Shown here: positions 30,902 through 40,788 of the stretch, one piece after another
Layout: each line of letters opens with the position of its first letter
Numbering within the stretch: the first letter of the stretch is position 1
Source: Secundilactobacillus folii
GTDB taxonomy: Bacteria; Bacillota; Bacilli; Lactobacillales; Lactobacillaceae
Assembly: GCF_009720675.1 (NCBI RefSeq)
Contig: NZ_WNJO01000006.1
Coordinates: 124,001 to 188,000 of the forward strand
Length of the DNA stretch: 64,000 nucleotides
Reading direction: 5' to 3'
Program-made: the position numbers and the translations under genes
Notes under the pieces: model-generated
What the model saw: only the letters and a program-made list of their open reading frames with translations
Database searches by the model: none
Told to the model about the DNA's origin: nothing

Positions 30902-31858
30902 TTAGCGTGCTCGTGGCGCAACCTGGTTGGTCGTTTTTGAACCATAGACGATTTCTTGAATCTGTTTGGTGATGGTCGCAATTCTGGGGAACCCGCTTAA
31001 GCCAGACTGCTGATGGCCATGGGTCATAACAACTAGGATGTAGCGTTGGCCGTTTGGCAGCGTGACGATTCCGGCATCATTATTTTCGTCCGCAAAGAAA
31101 CCAACTTTATCGGCCACTTTGCTCCCTGTTTGTGCAGCAGTGGCTCCGGCAGGGATACCCTTGCGGTAAATCTGCTGTCCCATCAGTTTTAAGAGCCATT
31201 GCTGATTGTGAGTATTTTGAAAGGGTGCTTGTTTATTAGCTAAGGCTCTTAGGGTAAGTCCTAAAGAAGTGGCGGTGGTTGTGGCGGATTGCCCTTCAAT
31301 AAAGGTCGGCGTGTAGCCGCCAAGTTGCTGGACAAGTGAATTGATCGGCGCTAACCCGAACTGGTCCAGTTCCGATTCCGCGAAGTCGTTTTCACTGTTA
31401 ACGATCATGTGCCTAAAACCATTCTCGTTTGTGGAATTCCAGACAAAATTGCCGGCTTTGGCCTGGCTGAACAAGAAGCCTGCCATGTAAAGTTTATAGG
31501 TACTAGCAGCAACGACCGGCGCATGGGCATTACTGCTAACAGCTAATTTGCCCGGCTGATAAAGCTGGTGGGACCAGCCCTTTGTCGGATGGGTGGGGGT
31601 TAAATTGTAAAAATACACGCTGGCAGTTTTGTCGGCAGTGATTTGATCGGCGTAACGTTGCAATCGGTTCTTGACTTGTTTTTGAACCGCTTTGATTTTT
31701 TGCGGTGAAGCAGCAGTGTCAGTGTTTTCCTGGATAAGCCGGTGATTTGCTAAAGCCCGGCCAGTGAATCCTAAGCTGAGCAATAAGACAACAGCCAGCA
31801 AGCCAACCAGTCGTACCCGAATTTTGATGTCATGAGGTAATTTACGGAATCGTTTCAT
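30902..31858 (-). CDS. Class A beta-lactamase-like serine hydrolase, membrane-anchored
   Basis: About 318 residues. A basic N-terminus and one membrane segment (VRLVGLLAVVLLLSLGF, about residues 14-32) anchor it outside the cell. The penicillin-recognising motifs are there: ASTYKLYMA for SxxK, SEN for SxN, and KVGF near the C-terminus in place of KTG. QTGSKVADKVGFFADENNDAGIV resembles class A enzymes. In lactobacilli such proteins are more likely cell-wall peptidases than resistance factors, which is inference. The ATG at 31858 is chosen because it starts the basic signal region, but the ribosome site is weak. Confidence 0.75.
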   Translation of the reverse strand: MKRFRKLPHDIKIRVRLVGLLAVVLLLSLGFTGRALANHRLIQENTDTAASPQKIKAVQKQVKNRLQRYADQITADKTASVYFYNLTPTHPTKGWSHQLYQPGKLAVSSNAHAPVVAASTYKLYMAGFLFSQAKAGNFVWNSTNENGFRHMIVNSENDFAESELDQFGLAPINSLVQQLGGYTPTFIEGQSATTTATSLGLTLRALANKQAPFQNTHNQQWLLKLMGQQIYRKGIPAGATAAQTGSKVADKVGFFADENNDAGIVTLPNGQRYILVVMTHGHQQSGLSGFPRIATITKQIQEIVYGSKTTNQVAPRAR

Positions 31859-32095
31859 CGTCCCAACCGTCCAATCGAATGATGTACTTAATACAAATAT
31901 TATAGCTGTAAACACTTCAGCAACCAAGGGTTATTTCAGGTTTACAAAATGCGAGATGACGCACTGGAGAAACAAAAATAAGGATTTCACCTCCTGGTAA
32001 GCTAGAATTATTTTCCCTAAGTCATTGCTGACTAACGTTTGCGCTGATGATCTGAAATATGGTTGCTCAAAGTAATTTCTATCCTGGGCTGATGT

Positions 32096-32145
32096 TTGAC
32101 TTTTATGAATAAGTGAGTATACTTTGAATATAGTTAGCCGGCTAA
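32096..32145 (+). promoter_or_regulatory. Promoter and MarR operator
   Basis: TTGACT (32096-32101), a 16-bp spacer and TATACT (32118-32123). TTAGCCGGCTAA (32134-32145) is a perfect palindrome near +5, a form common for MarR repressors. Confidence 0.8.
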
Positions 32146-32169
32146 TTAAAATTTATTGGAGGGGATTGC

Positions 32170-32688
32170 GTGCCTGATTTTAACTTCAGGGATCGACCGG
32201 ACATTGCCCGCTTGCAAAAGATGCAGGAGCTGTATCCAGACGCCAACGTGACGTCGATCCAGACAATTTTGAGCTTACAGTACACTTACCGGGTGATTCA
32301 AAGTCGTTACGACCAAGTCTTTAACCAGTATGGGCTGTCGGAGTCACGGTTTATCTTACTGATTTTTCTCTACCACGCTGATAATGGTTTATCGCTGTCT
32401 GATTTAGCTTTTAAATTGGGGGTTGCTAAGCCCACGACGAGCAAATTGATCCGGGGTATGACCACCGCTAAGTTAGTCGAAAAGGTTGCAGATGCCCAGG
32501 ACAAGCGCGGGGTGAAAATTCACCTTACAGCGGTAGGCCAAAAACTGCTGGAAGACTTTTTACCAGTCAATTTTCAAACCATGAACCGGTTTGTCAGCAA
32601 CCTCTCCGCAACTGAACAGCAACAACTGAAGCAGTTATTGAATAAAATGGTATCACCTGAACAGGGTCAAAAAGATGGAGGTAATTGA
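32170..32688 (+). CDS. MarR family regulator
   Basis: 172 residues, GTG start behind GGAGGGG. The DNA-binding wing reads NGLSLSDLAFKLGVAKPTTSKLIRGMTTAKLVEKVADAQDKRGVKIHLTAVGQK. It has a 25-residue extension before the first helix. The operator palindrome at 32134-32145 suggests that it represses itself and the rhodanese-like gene next to it. Its stop (TGA at 32686-32688) lies 2 bases before the next start. Confidence 0.88.
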   Translation: MPDFNFRDRPDIARLQKMQELYPDANVTSIQTILSLQYTYRVIQSRYDQVFNQYGLSESRFILLIFLYHADNGLSLSDLAFKLGVAKPTTSKLIRGMTTAKLVEKVADAQDKRGVKIHLTAVGQKLLEDFLPVNFQTMNRFVSNLSATEQQQLKQLLNKMVSPEQGQKDGGN

Positions 32689-32690
32689 AA

Positions 32691-33056
32691 ATGGAAAACG
32701 AAAAAATTGCACTATTGAAAACGTACTTAAGTTTATACATCGAACACTTTAAAGTGCTTGCTGATATGCAAAATGGCGGCCATCAGTACACCGTACTGGA
32801 TGTCCGTAACGCGCCCGCGAAGGTTAAGGAAGTTCAAATTAAGGGTGCTAAAGCGATGCCCGCAAAAGATCTAGCCGACCATTTGAATGAACTCGATAAG
32901 GCCCAGACTTACGTGGTTTACGACTGGACTGGCGGCACGACCTTAGGTAAAGCTGCCTTACTGATTTTGTTAACGCATGGTTTTAAAGCCTACGAACTTG
33001 CTGGTGCGCTTGAAGGCTGGCGTGGCATGAACTTGCCGGTTGAACCAGCTGAATAA
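32691..33056 (+). CDS. Rhodanese-like domain protein without the active-site Cys
   Basis: 121 residues from the ATG at 32691 (GGAGG 8-9 bases upstream). The rhodanese fold is seen in YTVLDVRNAPAKVKEVQIKGAKAMPAKDLADHL, then VVYDWTGGTTLGKAALLILLTHGFKAYELAGALEGWRGMNLPV. The usual active-site loop C-x5 reads DWTGGT, with no Cys, so sulfur transfer by a persulfide is not possible. It may be a binding or regulatory domain. It is translated right after the MarR gene and probably works with it. Confidence 0.8.
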   Translation: MENEKIALLKTYLSLYIEHFKVLADMQNGGHQYTVLDVRNAPAKVKEVQIKGAKAMPAKDLADHLNELDKAQTYVVYDWTGGTTLGKAALLILLTHGFKAYELAGALEGWRGMNLPVEPAE

Positions 33057-33132
33057 TCATCAAACGCTAGTATGACGTCTTTTCAGGGTTGTTTGACACT
33101 AAAAAACTGAATCTAATCATCCTAGCTTTCGT

Positions 33133-33558
33133 TCAGCTATTTAACAAATACAATGAGATGACCGCCAGGACGAAACCAATGGCGTTGCGAACCGTAAAGC
33201 TTTCACCCAGGAACAGCAACCCAATCGGGATCAGTAATAGGGTCATGGCAGCGTTCACAGTAATGGCGGTGGTACCAATTGGTGCGCCTGATTTGTAGGA
33301 CATCATGTAACCAAATTCCACGAAAATGATGGCCAGACCCATTGTGACGGATGCCCAGTTGATTTGGTGAGCGTTGGCCGCAATCGTTTGATGATTGCCA
33401 CTGACCATAAACATGATCACTGAACCTATCAGGGCAACTCCGTAGGTAATGATCAACGAAAAGAACGGGTCAATACCGTGGGCGACGTTTCGGGCGGAGA
33501 GTTGGTATAACATATTAGCAAAAATGGTTAAAATTAATGGCCAAAGATATGTCGGCAT
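33133..33558 (-). CDS. Small EamA-like membrane protein (half transporter)
   Basis: 141 residues, with about five hydrophobic segments. The pattern matches one EamA repeat (LSARNVAHGIDPFFSLIITYGVAL, FVEFGYMMSYKSGAPIGTTAITVNAAMTLLLIPIGLLFLGESFTVRNAIGFVLAVISLYLLN). With half the normal length, it would work as a dimer, as the SMR proteins do. Substrate unknown. A start ATG at 33558 follows AAAGGAG. Possibly paired with no other gene here. Confidence 0.8.
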   Translation of the reverse strand: MPTYLWPLILTIFANMLYQLSARNVAHGIDPFFSLIITYGVALIGSVIMFMVSGNHQTIAANAHQINWASVTMGLAIIFVEFGYMMSYKSGAPIGTTAITVNAAMTLLLIPIGLLFLGESFTVRNAIGFVLAVISLYLLNS

Positions 33559-33667
33559 AGTGGCAGCTCCTTTTTAAAAAGTTAGGCACTTTCTATTATA
33601 CCTATTTTGGCGGCTGAATAAAAAACGGCGAAGAGATTTAAGTTCGTTTAAATTACAATGCTAAGCA

Positions 33668-33712
33668 ATACAAAAATGGATCCCCAAACTGATGGGGACC
33701 CATTTTTGTATC
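33668..33712. terminator. Symmetric terminator
   Basis: ATACAAAAATGG and TCCCCA pair with TGGGGA and CCATTTTTGTAT. It lies downstream of oppA on the minus strand. Confidence 0.7.
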
Positions 33713-33810
33713 TGTCGGTATCAACTGTGCTCTGAGTTTTACCAGTGAATTTTTTAACTTTTGTGAAGATTAGCGCAGTGAAAAACGAATGACTTTTCTA
33801 CTGTTTGGAG

Positions 33811-35442
33811 CTACTTCACATAAGCGTTCTTGAAGTTGTAATTAGCGCCAGCAGTGTTGTAGATGAAGCCCTTTAAACTGCTTCTCATCAGCCATGGATC
33901 TGCGGATTGATACAGTGGCGTAATGCCGGCATCATTCAACAAAACGTTTTGCGCTTGCACCATATCGTGCCAACGTGCTTCTGGATTATTGGCATCGGTG
34001 GTGTTAGAAGCTTTGATCAAATTATCATAGGTCTTATTTGACCATTGTGGCTGGTTACTTGAATTACCAGTCGTCATGATGTTCAAGAAGGTGATTGGGT
34101 CAGAGAAATCAGCAAACCAGTCCGACATCGTAATTTGAAAACTGTGTGAGGCTTGCTTTGCAAGCACGTTGGTTGAAGGTAAGTTGTTGTTGGTGATCTT
34201 CAACCCCGGTAATTCTTGTAAATTACTCTGGAGGTATTGGGTGACCTGCTTAGCATTGTCGTCATCACCAGCTAGTAAGGTTAAATGGATCGTGCGACCG
34301 CTCATCCCCAGCTCTTGGAGGCCCTGACGCCATAACTTTTTAGCTTGAGGTAGGTTATAGGAGTCCGATTTTGGATATGATGCATCCGCGGTGAAGTCTT
34401 TGCCAGTCTTCGGGTTGGTTGCCAAACCTTTAGAAACGAAGCTACCCGTTGAGATCGAGCCATCGTCAAGCACTTTATTGACCAGTTGCTTACGGTTGAT
34501 TGCCATGGAGAAAGCCTCACGAATCTTTTTATTCTTGAACAATTTCATCTTTTGGTTCAAGGATAGATAGAACGCTGAACTTTGCATAAACGACTTATAA
34601 TCGGATCGCTTTCGCAGATTTTTAGCCTGGTTGCCAGAGAGTTCCGCACCGGTCAGTTTCTTTTGGTTATACTGATTTAACGCGGTGCCCTTATCTTTGA
34701 CGACCTGGTAATTAATGGTGTTGAGTTTAACGTGCTTCTTGTCCCAGTAGTTGGAATTCTTAACGAGTTTCCAAGTGTTGCCAGTTCCGTTCCAGCCCGT
34801 GAGCTTAAATGGTCCGTCGTAAACCATCCGCGAACTTCTTGTACCATAATTCTTGCCGTACTTTTGAACCACTTTTTGGTTTTGAGGGAAGAATACCGGA
34901 AAGCCCAGCAGCAATTTGAGATATGGAATCTTCTTTTCAAGGGTGACTTGCAGTTTGTACTTGCCTAAGGCTTTGATGCCTAGGCTATTGACGGCTTTCT
35001 TTTTATTTTGAATGGCATCGGCATTCTTGATGCCGCTAAAGAGGTAACCATATTGCGAACCGGTCGTTGGATTAACCGTCCGTCGCCAGGAATAAACGAA
35101 GTCTTGCGCGGTGACGGGATCTCCGTTACTCCATTTAGCGTTCGATCTGAGATTATAGGTGTAGGTGAGCTGGTCGTTAGAAACGCTTTCACTCTTTGCA
35201 ATACCCGGTTCTGCCTTACTATTCTTTCCCAATCGGTAGAGACCCTCATTCGTATTATTCAACGTATTAAACGTGGACAATGCTGTTGATTTCGATAGGT
35301 CAATGGTACTTAGTTCTTGGTCAGTTGGTAGAGTGATGGCTTGTTTGCTGCTGGACGTGCTTTTATTGGACGAACAAGCACCCAGTAATAACGCCACGGC
35401 AGCTGCGCTAACTGACACTGCTAATAAACGATGAATTCTCAT
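33811..35442 (-). CDS. oppA: Oligopeptide ABC transporter substrate-binding lipoprotein
   Basis: 543 residues from ATG 35442, with GAGGAGG upstream. The signal ends in a lipobox LLLGAC, so the Cys (about residue 24) would be lipidated. The SBP_bac_5 pattern is clear: LPTDQELSTIDLSKSTALSTFNTLNNTNEGLYRL, the NAKWSNGDPVTAQDFVYSWRRTVNP block, and MSDWFADFSDPITFLNIM with LYQSADPWLM near the C-terminus. It binds peptides for an Opp importer. No permease or ATPase genes are next to it, so it is an orphan binding protein that must use another transporter. Confidence 0.92.
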   Translation of the reverse strand: MRIHRLLAVSVSAAAVALLLGACSSNKSTSSSKQAITLPTDQELSTIDLSKSTALSTFNTLNNTNEGLYRLGKNSKAEPGIAKSESVSNDQLTYTYNLRSNAKWSNGDPVTAQDFVYSWRRTVNPTTGSQYGYLFSGIKNADAIQNKKKAVNSLGIKALGKYKLQVTLEKKIPYLKLLLGFPVFFPQNQKVVQKYGKNYGTRSSRMVYDGPFKLTGWNGTGNTWKLVKNSNYWDKKHVKLNTINYQVVKDKGTALNQYNQKKLTGAELSGNQAKNLRKRSDYKSFMQSSAFYLSLNQKMKLFKNKKIREAFSMAINRKQLVNKVLDDGSISTGSFVSKGLATNPKTGKDFTADASYPKSDSYNLPQAKKLWRQGLQELGMSGRTIHLTLLAGDDDNAKQVTQYLQSNLQELPGLKITNNNLPSTNVLAKQASHSFQITMSDWFADFSDPITFLNIMTTGNSSNQPQWSNKTYDNLIKASNTTDANNPEARWHDMVQAQNVLLNDAGITPLYQSADPWLMRSSLKGFIYNTAGANYNFKNAYVK

Positions 35443-35998
35443 ACAGATCCTCCTCAATCCCAACCCAATGTGATTTAAACTAACATTGATTTAAGATTAA
35501 CATAAAATGAAAAAATGTTAAGTCTTTTTTAAATAAAAATGTGAAAACATGATAATTATTCGGCTTATAACCGTTCTTTATTCACTGTATGCAGACTAAT
35601 TATACATTTGGTAGCAAGACGTCTCATTTTAATTTAATGTTTTTTGGCATGAATTTCAGAAATCCATGCCGACTTTTAACCTTCCTATCCGGAGTAACGG
35701 AGTCCCTTAACATTAAGATTTAAAAATGATTGACGGGTGTGTCGTTATTTTGGTTGAGAAGCAATTCAATTTTGGGTTCTCAGATGAATGATTCGACTAA
35801 GCTTTACACCTTTTTTAAGATGCATTTTTAAATTTAATCTGATTGTTTTATTTAAGGGGAGATCCTTAGTGATATTGACCATTAAAAATCATTTTAACGG
35901 CCAGCCTTCTCAGCAGTCCCTAACTCGGTTCGAAGGTGCAAAGCGATTTTCACACTCCTGGAGAATAGTGAAAGCAGTGAAAAAATCTTGAAAGGGAC
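35443..35998. other. Intergenic stretch without a clear gene
   Basis: Between oppA and the lacLM promoter. AT-rich near oppA. A short frame at 35788-35991 has no ribosome site and no recognisable domain. I see no element beyond the lacLM promoter region. Confidence 0.4.
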
Positions 35999-36048
35999 TT
36001 GCCAGTGGGAAGCAAAATCATTTATGATGAAAACTGTAAGCGCTTCAA
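35999..36048 (+). promoter_or_regulatory. Promoter and cre site of lacLM
   Basis: TTGCCA (35999-36004), an 18-bp spacer and TATGAT (36023-36028). TGTAAGCGCTTCAA at 36035-36048 fits the CcpA box and covers the start of transcription, so glucose should repress lacLM. Confidence 0.75.
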
Positions 36049-36080
36049 AATTGTGACAAACAATAGGAGGTCTTAACGCA

Positions 36081-37973
36081 ATGACACCAGAAATTAGTTG
36101 GTTAGATGATCCGGAAACTTTTCGGGTCAATCAGTTACCAGCGCATAGTGATCATCGAATTTATCAGACTGAGGCAGAAGTCCAAGCCCAGCAAAGTAGT
36201 CTTGTACAGTCGTTAGATGGCACTTGGCAATTTAAATTTGCCAAGAACCCGTCTGAACGGCCAGTCGGTTTTTGGCAGCCAGACTATGACCGGAGCAGCT
36301 TTGACACCATTACCGTCCCCGGTCACATTGAGCTGGCAGGTTATGGTCAAATTAAGTACATTAATACCACTTATCCTTGGGAAGGGAAGATTTACCGCCG
36401 ACCCGCGTATGCGCTCAGTGCTGATGACAAGGGCGAAGGGATGTTCAGTCAGGGTGAAGATAACACCGTTGGCGCCTACGTCACCACTTTCAGCTTGAAC
36501 CGTTCGTTACAGGGTAAGCATATCGTGGTGCAGTTTGATGGTGTCGAACAGGCCATGTATTTGTGGTTAAACGGTCACTTTGTCGGTTATGCCGAGGATA
36601 GTTTTTCACAGTCAGAGTTTGATCTGACACCCTATTTGAAGGACGGTGAGAACCTGATGGCCGTCGAGGTCTTCAAGCGCAGTACCGCCGCATTTATTGA
36701 AGACCAGGATATGTTTCGTTTTTCCGGAATCTTCCGCAGTGTGCGCCTAGTTGGTCAGCCGTTGCTGCACGTTCGCGATATGAAATTGCGACCAAATGTT
36801 GACTCAGACCTGAAGACCGGTGATTTTAATTTGGAACTGGCTTTGAGTCGTGAAACTGGCGAGGATGGCAGTGTTGCTGTTGAGGTGACGGATGCCGAGG
36901 GTCAAATTATTTACAGTACGCAAAAAACGGTCAACGACCACTTTGAAGTTGATCATGAAACAATTCCTAACATTCATCTTTGGCAGCATACCGATCCATA
37001 CCTGTATCATTTGAAGATCACCGTGATGGATGAGCAGGGTGATACATTAGAAATTGTGCCGTTTGATTTTGGCTTCCGTCGTTTTGAGATGAAGGATAAG
37101 ATCATGACCCTGAATGGCAAGCGGTTAGTGATCAACGGTGTTAACCGGCACGAATGGGATTCCAAGCGCGGCCGTTCAGTCACGATGGCTGACATGAAGG
37201 CCGATTTAGCAACGTTTAAGGCGAACAATATCAACGCCGTTCGAACCTGCCATTATCCGGATCAGATCGACTGGTACTACCTGTGTGATCACACGGGCGT
37301 TTACATGATGGCTGAAAACAACCTGGAGTCTCACGGCACCTGGCAGAAAATGGGTGCCGTCGAGCCTTCCTATAACGTTCCAGGGTCGGTAACGCAGTGG
37401 CGTGAAGCCGTGTTAGACCGTGCCCGTAGTAACTATGAGGCCTTTAAGAATCACACCGCGATTTTATTCTGGTCGCTTGGCAATGAATCCTATGCGGGTG
37501 ATGACATTGCAGCTATGAATGCATTTTACAAAGACCACGACGACACCCGTCTCGTTCACTACGAAGGGGTCTGTCGCAATCGGGTCTACGAAGACCGAAT
37601 CTCAGACATGGAAAGTATGATGTACGATCCGCCAAAGGCAATTGAAGAGTACCTGACCAACGACCCGAAGAAGCCGTTTATCGACTGTGAATTCATGCAT
37701 GACATGGGTAATTCACTGGGCGGAATGTCTTCCTACGATGCGCTGCTTGATAAGTTTCCAATGTATCAGGGCGGCTTCATTTGGGACTTTATTGATCAGG
37801 CCCTAGAAGTTAAGGACGAAGTAACTGGGCAGACTGTTTTACGTTATGGCGGGGACTTTGACGACCGGCATTCCGACTATGAATTCTCTGCTGACGGTCT
37901 CATGTTCGCCGATCGGACACCGAAACCAGCACTTCAGGAGGTGAAATACTACTATGGCAAGCACATCAACTAA
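36081..37973 (+). CDS. lacL: Beta-galactosidase large subunit
   Basis: 630 residues, the usual LacL length, glycoside hydrolase family 2. Domains in order: jelly-roll sugar-binding domain (about 30-220), Ig-like domain (about 220-330), then the TIM barrel. The acid/base Glu is in WSLGNES, the nucleophile in [12 protein letters not shown]. It forms a heterodimer with LacM and hydrolyses lactose to glucose and galactose in the cytoplasm. AGGAGG lies 9-10 bases from the ATG. It overlaps lacM by 20 bp, and the ribosome site of lacM lies inside its 3' end, so the two are translated together. Confidence 0.97.
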   Translation: MTPEISWLDDPETFRVNQLPAHSDHRIYQTEAEVQAQQSSLVQSLDGTWQFKFAKNPSERPVGFWQPDYDRSSFDTITVPGHIELAGYGQIKYINTTYPWEGKIYRRPAYALSADDKGEGMFSQGEDNTVGAYVTTFSLNRSLQGKHIVVQFDGVEQAMYLWLNGHFVGYAEDSFSQSEFDLTPYLKDGENLMAVEVFKRSTAAFIEDQDMFRFSGIFRSVRLVGQPLLHVRDMKLRPNVDSDLKTGDFNLELALSRETGEDGSVAVEVTDAEGQIIYSTQKTVNDHFEVDHETIPNIHLWQHTDPYLYHLKITVMDEQGDTLEIVPFDFGFRRFEMKDKIMTLNGKRLVINGVNRHEWDSKRGRSVTMADMKADLATFKANNINAVRTCHYPDQIDWYYLCDHTGVYMMAENNLESHGTWQKMGAVEPSYNVPGSVTQWREAVLDRARSNYEAFKNHTAILFWSLGNESYAGDDIAAMNAFYKDHDDTRLVHYEGVCRNRVYEDRISDMESMMYDPPKAIEEYLTNDPKKPFIDCEFMHDMGNSLGGMSSYDALLDKFPMYQGGFIWDFIDQALEVKDEVTGQTVLRYGGDFDDRHSDYEFSADGLMFADRTPKPALQEVKYYYGKHIN

Positions 37974-38916
37974 GCAGGTTCAAATTATATATGGTGACGC
38001 AACGCTGGGACTGCGTGGCGATGACTTTGGCTACATTTTTAGTTACGAACAGGGTGGCCTGGAGTCACTGGTCCAACACGGCAAGGAATGGCTCTACCGG
38101 GCACCGAAACCGACCTTTTGGCGTGCGACTACTGATAATGACCGTGGTAACGGCTTTTCGGTTGATTCTGCCATGTGGTTGGGTACCGATATGTTTTTAA
38201 AATGCACGTCAGCAGCTGTGGCCGTCAATGGTCAGCCAATTCCACTGCCAATTTCACCGGAGAATAACAAGTACAGCAACCACGAATTCGCTGATTATGT
38301 CACCATTACGTTCACGTATGAAACCTTGACGGTGCCAGCCACTACTGTGACGGCAGCGTACACGGTCAATGGTAGCGGCGAGATCCGGGTTGCAGTGGAC
38401 TACCATGGAAAGCAGGGTCTGCCGCAGTTGCCAGCACTGGGTCTACGATTTATCATGCCAACGCCTGCCACTCAGTTTACCTATGATGGGCTGTCTGGTG
38501 AAACCTATCCTGACCGCATGGCTGGTGCGGTTCCAGGCACATATACCGTTGATGGTTTGCCAGTGACAAAGTATTTGATTCCAGAAGAATGCGGCATGCA
38601 CATGGCAACTAAGCAAGTCACGGTGACCCGCAACCAAACGTTGAACAATGCTGACCGCTCAGATGCACCGTTTAGTTTAACGTTTGAACAGGATGAGGCG
38701 CCGTTTGCCTTTAGTTGCTTGCCATATACCGCTGAGGAATTGGAAAATGCAACCCACTATGAGGAATTGCCGGCGCCACGTCGAACCGTGCTAACGGTGT
38801 TTGGCGCTGTTCGGGGTGTTGGTGGCATCGATAGCTGGGGAGCGGACGTGGAAGAGCAGTACCATATCTCAGCTGAAGAAGATCATCATTTTGGATTTAA
38901 GATTCAAGGGGTCTGA
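37954..38916 (+). CDS. lacM: Beta-galactosidase small subunit
   Basis: 320 residues, matching LacM and the C-terminal domain 5 of LacZ. Marks are [25 protein letters not shown] near residue 50 and [23 protein letters not shown] in the middle. The GTG or ATG choice is settled by AGGAGG at 37937-37942 before ATG 37954. LacM completes the active site of LacL. The split into two genes is typical of Lactobacillus and Leuconostoc. Confidence 0.97.
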   Translation: MASTSTKQVQIIYGDATLGLRGDDFGYIFSYEQGGLESLVQHGKEWLYRAPKPTFWRATTDNDRGNGFSVDSAMWLGTDMFLKCTSAAVAVNGQPIPLPISPENNKYSNHEFADYVTITFTYETLTVPATTVTAAYTVNGSGEIRVAVDYHGKQGLPQLPALGLRFIMPTPATQFTYDGLSGETYPDRMAGAVPGTYTVDGLPVTKYLIPEECGMHMATKQVTVTRNQTLNNADRSDAPFSLTFEQDEAPFAFSCLPYTAEELENATHYEELPAPRRTVLTVFGAVRGVGGIDSWGADVEEQYHISAEEDHHFGFKIQGV

Positions 38917-38924
38917 TTTTTATA

Positions 38925-38955
38925 TTGACCTAGAGTCAGCTCTAACTTTTATAAT
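38925..38955 (+). promoter_or_regulatory. MerR-type promoter of the aldo/keto reductase gene
   Basis: TTGACC (38925-38930) and TATAAT (38950-38955) are 19 bp apart, too far for normal sigma-A use and the mark of MerR activation. The spacer holds AGAGTCAGCTCTAAC, a near palindrome related to the site in the promoter of the MerR gene at 40207-40653. Confidence 0.85.
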
Positions 38956-38984
38956 AGAAGTCGTGAAAGGAAGGGTTATCTATA

Positions 38985-39938
38985 ATGAAAACAATTAAAG
39001 TTGGCAATTCAAGTTTAGAAGCATCCGCGGTAGCATTCGGGGTCATGCGGATGGTCAGTCTAGACGTTGATCAAGCTGCTAAAGTGTTACAAACGGTCGT
39101 CGACAAGGGCGTTAATTTTATTGACTCTGCTGACATTTACGGTTCGGGACAGTCTGAAAAAACCTTTGGTCAGGCGCTGAAGAAATCCGGAATCAAGCGT
39201 GACGATTTAATCATTCAGTCAAAGGGCGGTATCGTGATTGATCCAAAGCGCAGTCACGGCGACCTCGTCTTTGGCAAACGCTATGATTTTTCCAAAGATC
39301 ACTTAATTGAATCAGTTGATGGCATTCTGCAACGGATGGGCATCGACTACTTGGACTTCTTCTTATTGCACCGTCCGGATCCACTGATGGAAATCGACCA
39401 AATTTCAGCGGCTTTTGACGAATTACAGGCTGCTGGTAAAGTGCGTCACTTTGGCGTTTCAAACTGCAACCCGATGCAAGTTGATCTGATCCAATCAGGT
39501 CTCAGTCAAAAGTTAATGGTCAACCAGTTGCAATTTAGTGTCATGCACACTGGCACGATTGACTTTGGTATGCACACCAACATGAAAGACGACGCTAGCG
39601 TGAACCACGATGGCGAGATCATCGAGTACTCACGGTTGCACAACATGACGATTCAAGCCTGGTCACCGTACCAGTACGGCATGTTTGAAGGCACCTTCAT
39701 CGACAACCCGAAGTTCCCTGAATTGAACGCTAAATTACAGGAACTGGCAGATGCCAAAGGGGTCACCAAAAACGCCATTGCCACGACTTGGATTCTCCGT
39801 CACCCAGCCAATATGCAGGTTATTTTAGGCTCAATGAACCCACAGCACCTGTCAGAAAGCATTGCCGGGGCAGACGTTGAAATGACCAAGCAGGAATGGT
39901 ACGATCTGTACTTCGCTGCTGGCAACGTTTTGCCGTAA
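38985..39938 (+). CDS. Aldo/keto reductase (YdhF-like)
   Basis: 317 residues, TIM barrel. The catalytic residues are Asp and Tyr in FIDSADIYG (about 45-53), Lys in QSKGG and His in FLLHRPD. The NADPH site includes FGVSNCNP and, near the end, ILGSMNPQHL. It closely fits the YdhF subfamily, which reduces a wide range of aldehydes. Its promoter has a 19-bp spacer with a MerR operator, so it is probably induced by a compound sensed by the MerR protein encoded just downstream. AAAGGAAGGG precedes the ATG. Confidence 0.9.
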   Translation: MKTIKVGNSSLEASAVAFGVMRMVSLDVDQAAKVLQTVVDKGVNFIDSADIYGSGQSEKTFGQALKKSGIKRDDLIIQSKGGIVIDPKRSHGDLVFGKRYDFSKDHLIESVDGILQRMGIDYLDFFLLHRPDPLMEIDQISAAFDELQAAGKVRHFGVSNCNPMQVDLIQSGLSQKLMVNQLQFSVMHTGTIDFGMHTNMKDDASVNHDGEIIEYSRLHNMTIQAWSPYQYGMFEGTFIDNPKFPELNAKLQELADAKGVTKNAIATTWILRHPANMQVILGSMNPQHLSESIAGADVEMTKQEWYDLYFAAGNVLP

Positions 39939-39940
39939 GG

Positions 39941-40054
39941 GTGTAACAAAATTCGGTTAGATTTCAGAAAGTAATCAAATAGCGTCGTGGATTCCTGATT
40001 TGGGATCTGCGACGCTATTCGTGTACGTGGCCGACGACAGAATTTTGACGCACG
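39941..40054. repeat. Palindromic repeat family B, copy 2
   Basis: CAAAATTC (39947-39954) pairs with GAATTTTG (40040-40047), AATAGCGTCG with CGACGCTATT, and GGATTCCT stands in the middle as in copy 1. It also ends in GACGCACG. The middle part differs from copy 1, so stems are kept and sequence is not. It lies between the AKR gene and the convergent MerR gene and may terminate both. Confidence 0.75.
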
Positions 40055-40206
40055 CCCCCGCTAGATAACAGTCTCGAGCTGATTGAAATTTAGCGTGATG
40101 GTAGCGTGAAGAAACTTGCGGCACTTTAACCGACCTAGTTTGTCACATCCAATAAGTGGTCTGGGAGTGATCTAAACAGTAATTGTTGCCAGCTCATTTA
40201 CCCCTC

Positions 40207-40653
40207 TTACGCTCTCTTAACGCGTAACTGCTCATTGATCACGATCGGCTGATCAGGCAGGTCGCAGTTGCCGGAAACCGCGGTCTCAGTTCCTGCTTCA
40301 CAGGCAGCAGTGTAGAAGCGAACCTTGTAGTCAAGTTTATCGAGGAACTTTTGCGACTGCTTGATCTGTGCTTTCACAGCTTCTTGTTGCTGCTTAAAGA
40401 TGTTCAGGCGAGTTGTCAAAGTGGCGTCGCCCTGCATGGCCAGCTCAACAAATTTGCGAATCTCTGAAAGCTGCATGCCGGTTCCCTTTAAGCAGGTGAT
40501 CAGGTCAATAAAATCGAGGTTTTTGTCGGTAAATTCTCGGCGGCCGGAAGGACTTCGTTTCACAAACGGCATCAAGCCTTTGCGGTCGTAATACCGTAGT
40601 GTATAAGTACTTAAGCCAGTCTTTTTGGCAACTTGGCCAATTGAATATGGCAT
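40207..40653 (-). CDS. MerR family regulator
   Basis: 148 residues. The DNA-binding part is YSIGQVAKKTGLSTYTLRYYDRKGLMPFVKRSPSGRREFTDKNL, and a long helix follows (about 80-115). The last 30 residues hold a Cys pair (AACEAGTE and GNCDLP), which might sense electrophiles. Its own promoter has a 19-bp spacer and a site related to those of two aldo/keto reductase genes, so it likely activates all three. The neighbouring ABC exporter is divergent and may also be controlled. Confidence 0.9.
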   Translation of the reverse strand: MPYSIGQVAKKTGLSTYTLRYYDRKGLMPFVKRSPSGRREFTDKNLDFIDLITCLKGTGMQLSEIRKFVELAMQGDATLTTRLNIFKQQQEAVKAQIKQSQKFLDKLDYKVRFYTAACEAGTETAVSGNCDLPDQPIVINEQLRVKRA

Positions 40654-40685
40654 GGTGTTCGTCTTCTTTCCTGTTTAATAAAGTT

Positions 40686-40716
40686 ATTATATAACTTAGA
40701 GTATACGCTAACTCAA
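40686..40716 (-). promoter_or_regulatory. MerR-type promoter of the merR gene
   Basis: On the minus strand TTGAGT (40711-40716), a 19-bp spacer (40692-40710) and TATAAT (40686-40691). The spacer on the plus strand reads AGAGTATACGCTAAC, and aligns with AGAGTCAGCTCTAAC at 38932-38946. Confidence 0.85.
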
Positions 40717-40788
40717 ACATGTATCGAAAAATAATTTGGTGTATGATATTGGTATACGTCGTCAACTAATAGAACGGAGGACTCACAC

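Noticed and set aside
35788-35991. 67-codon frame upstream of lacL
   Set aside because: No ribosome site and no recognisable domain; runs into the lacLM promoter region.
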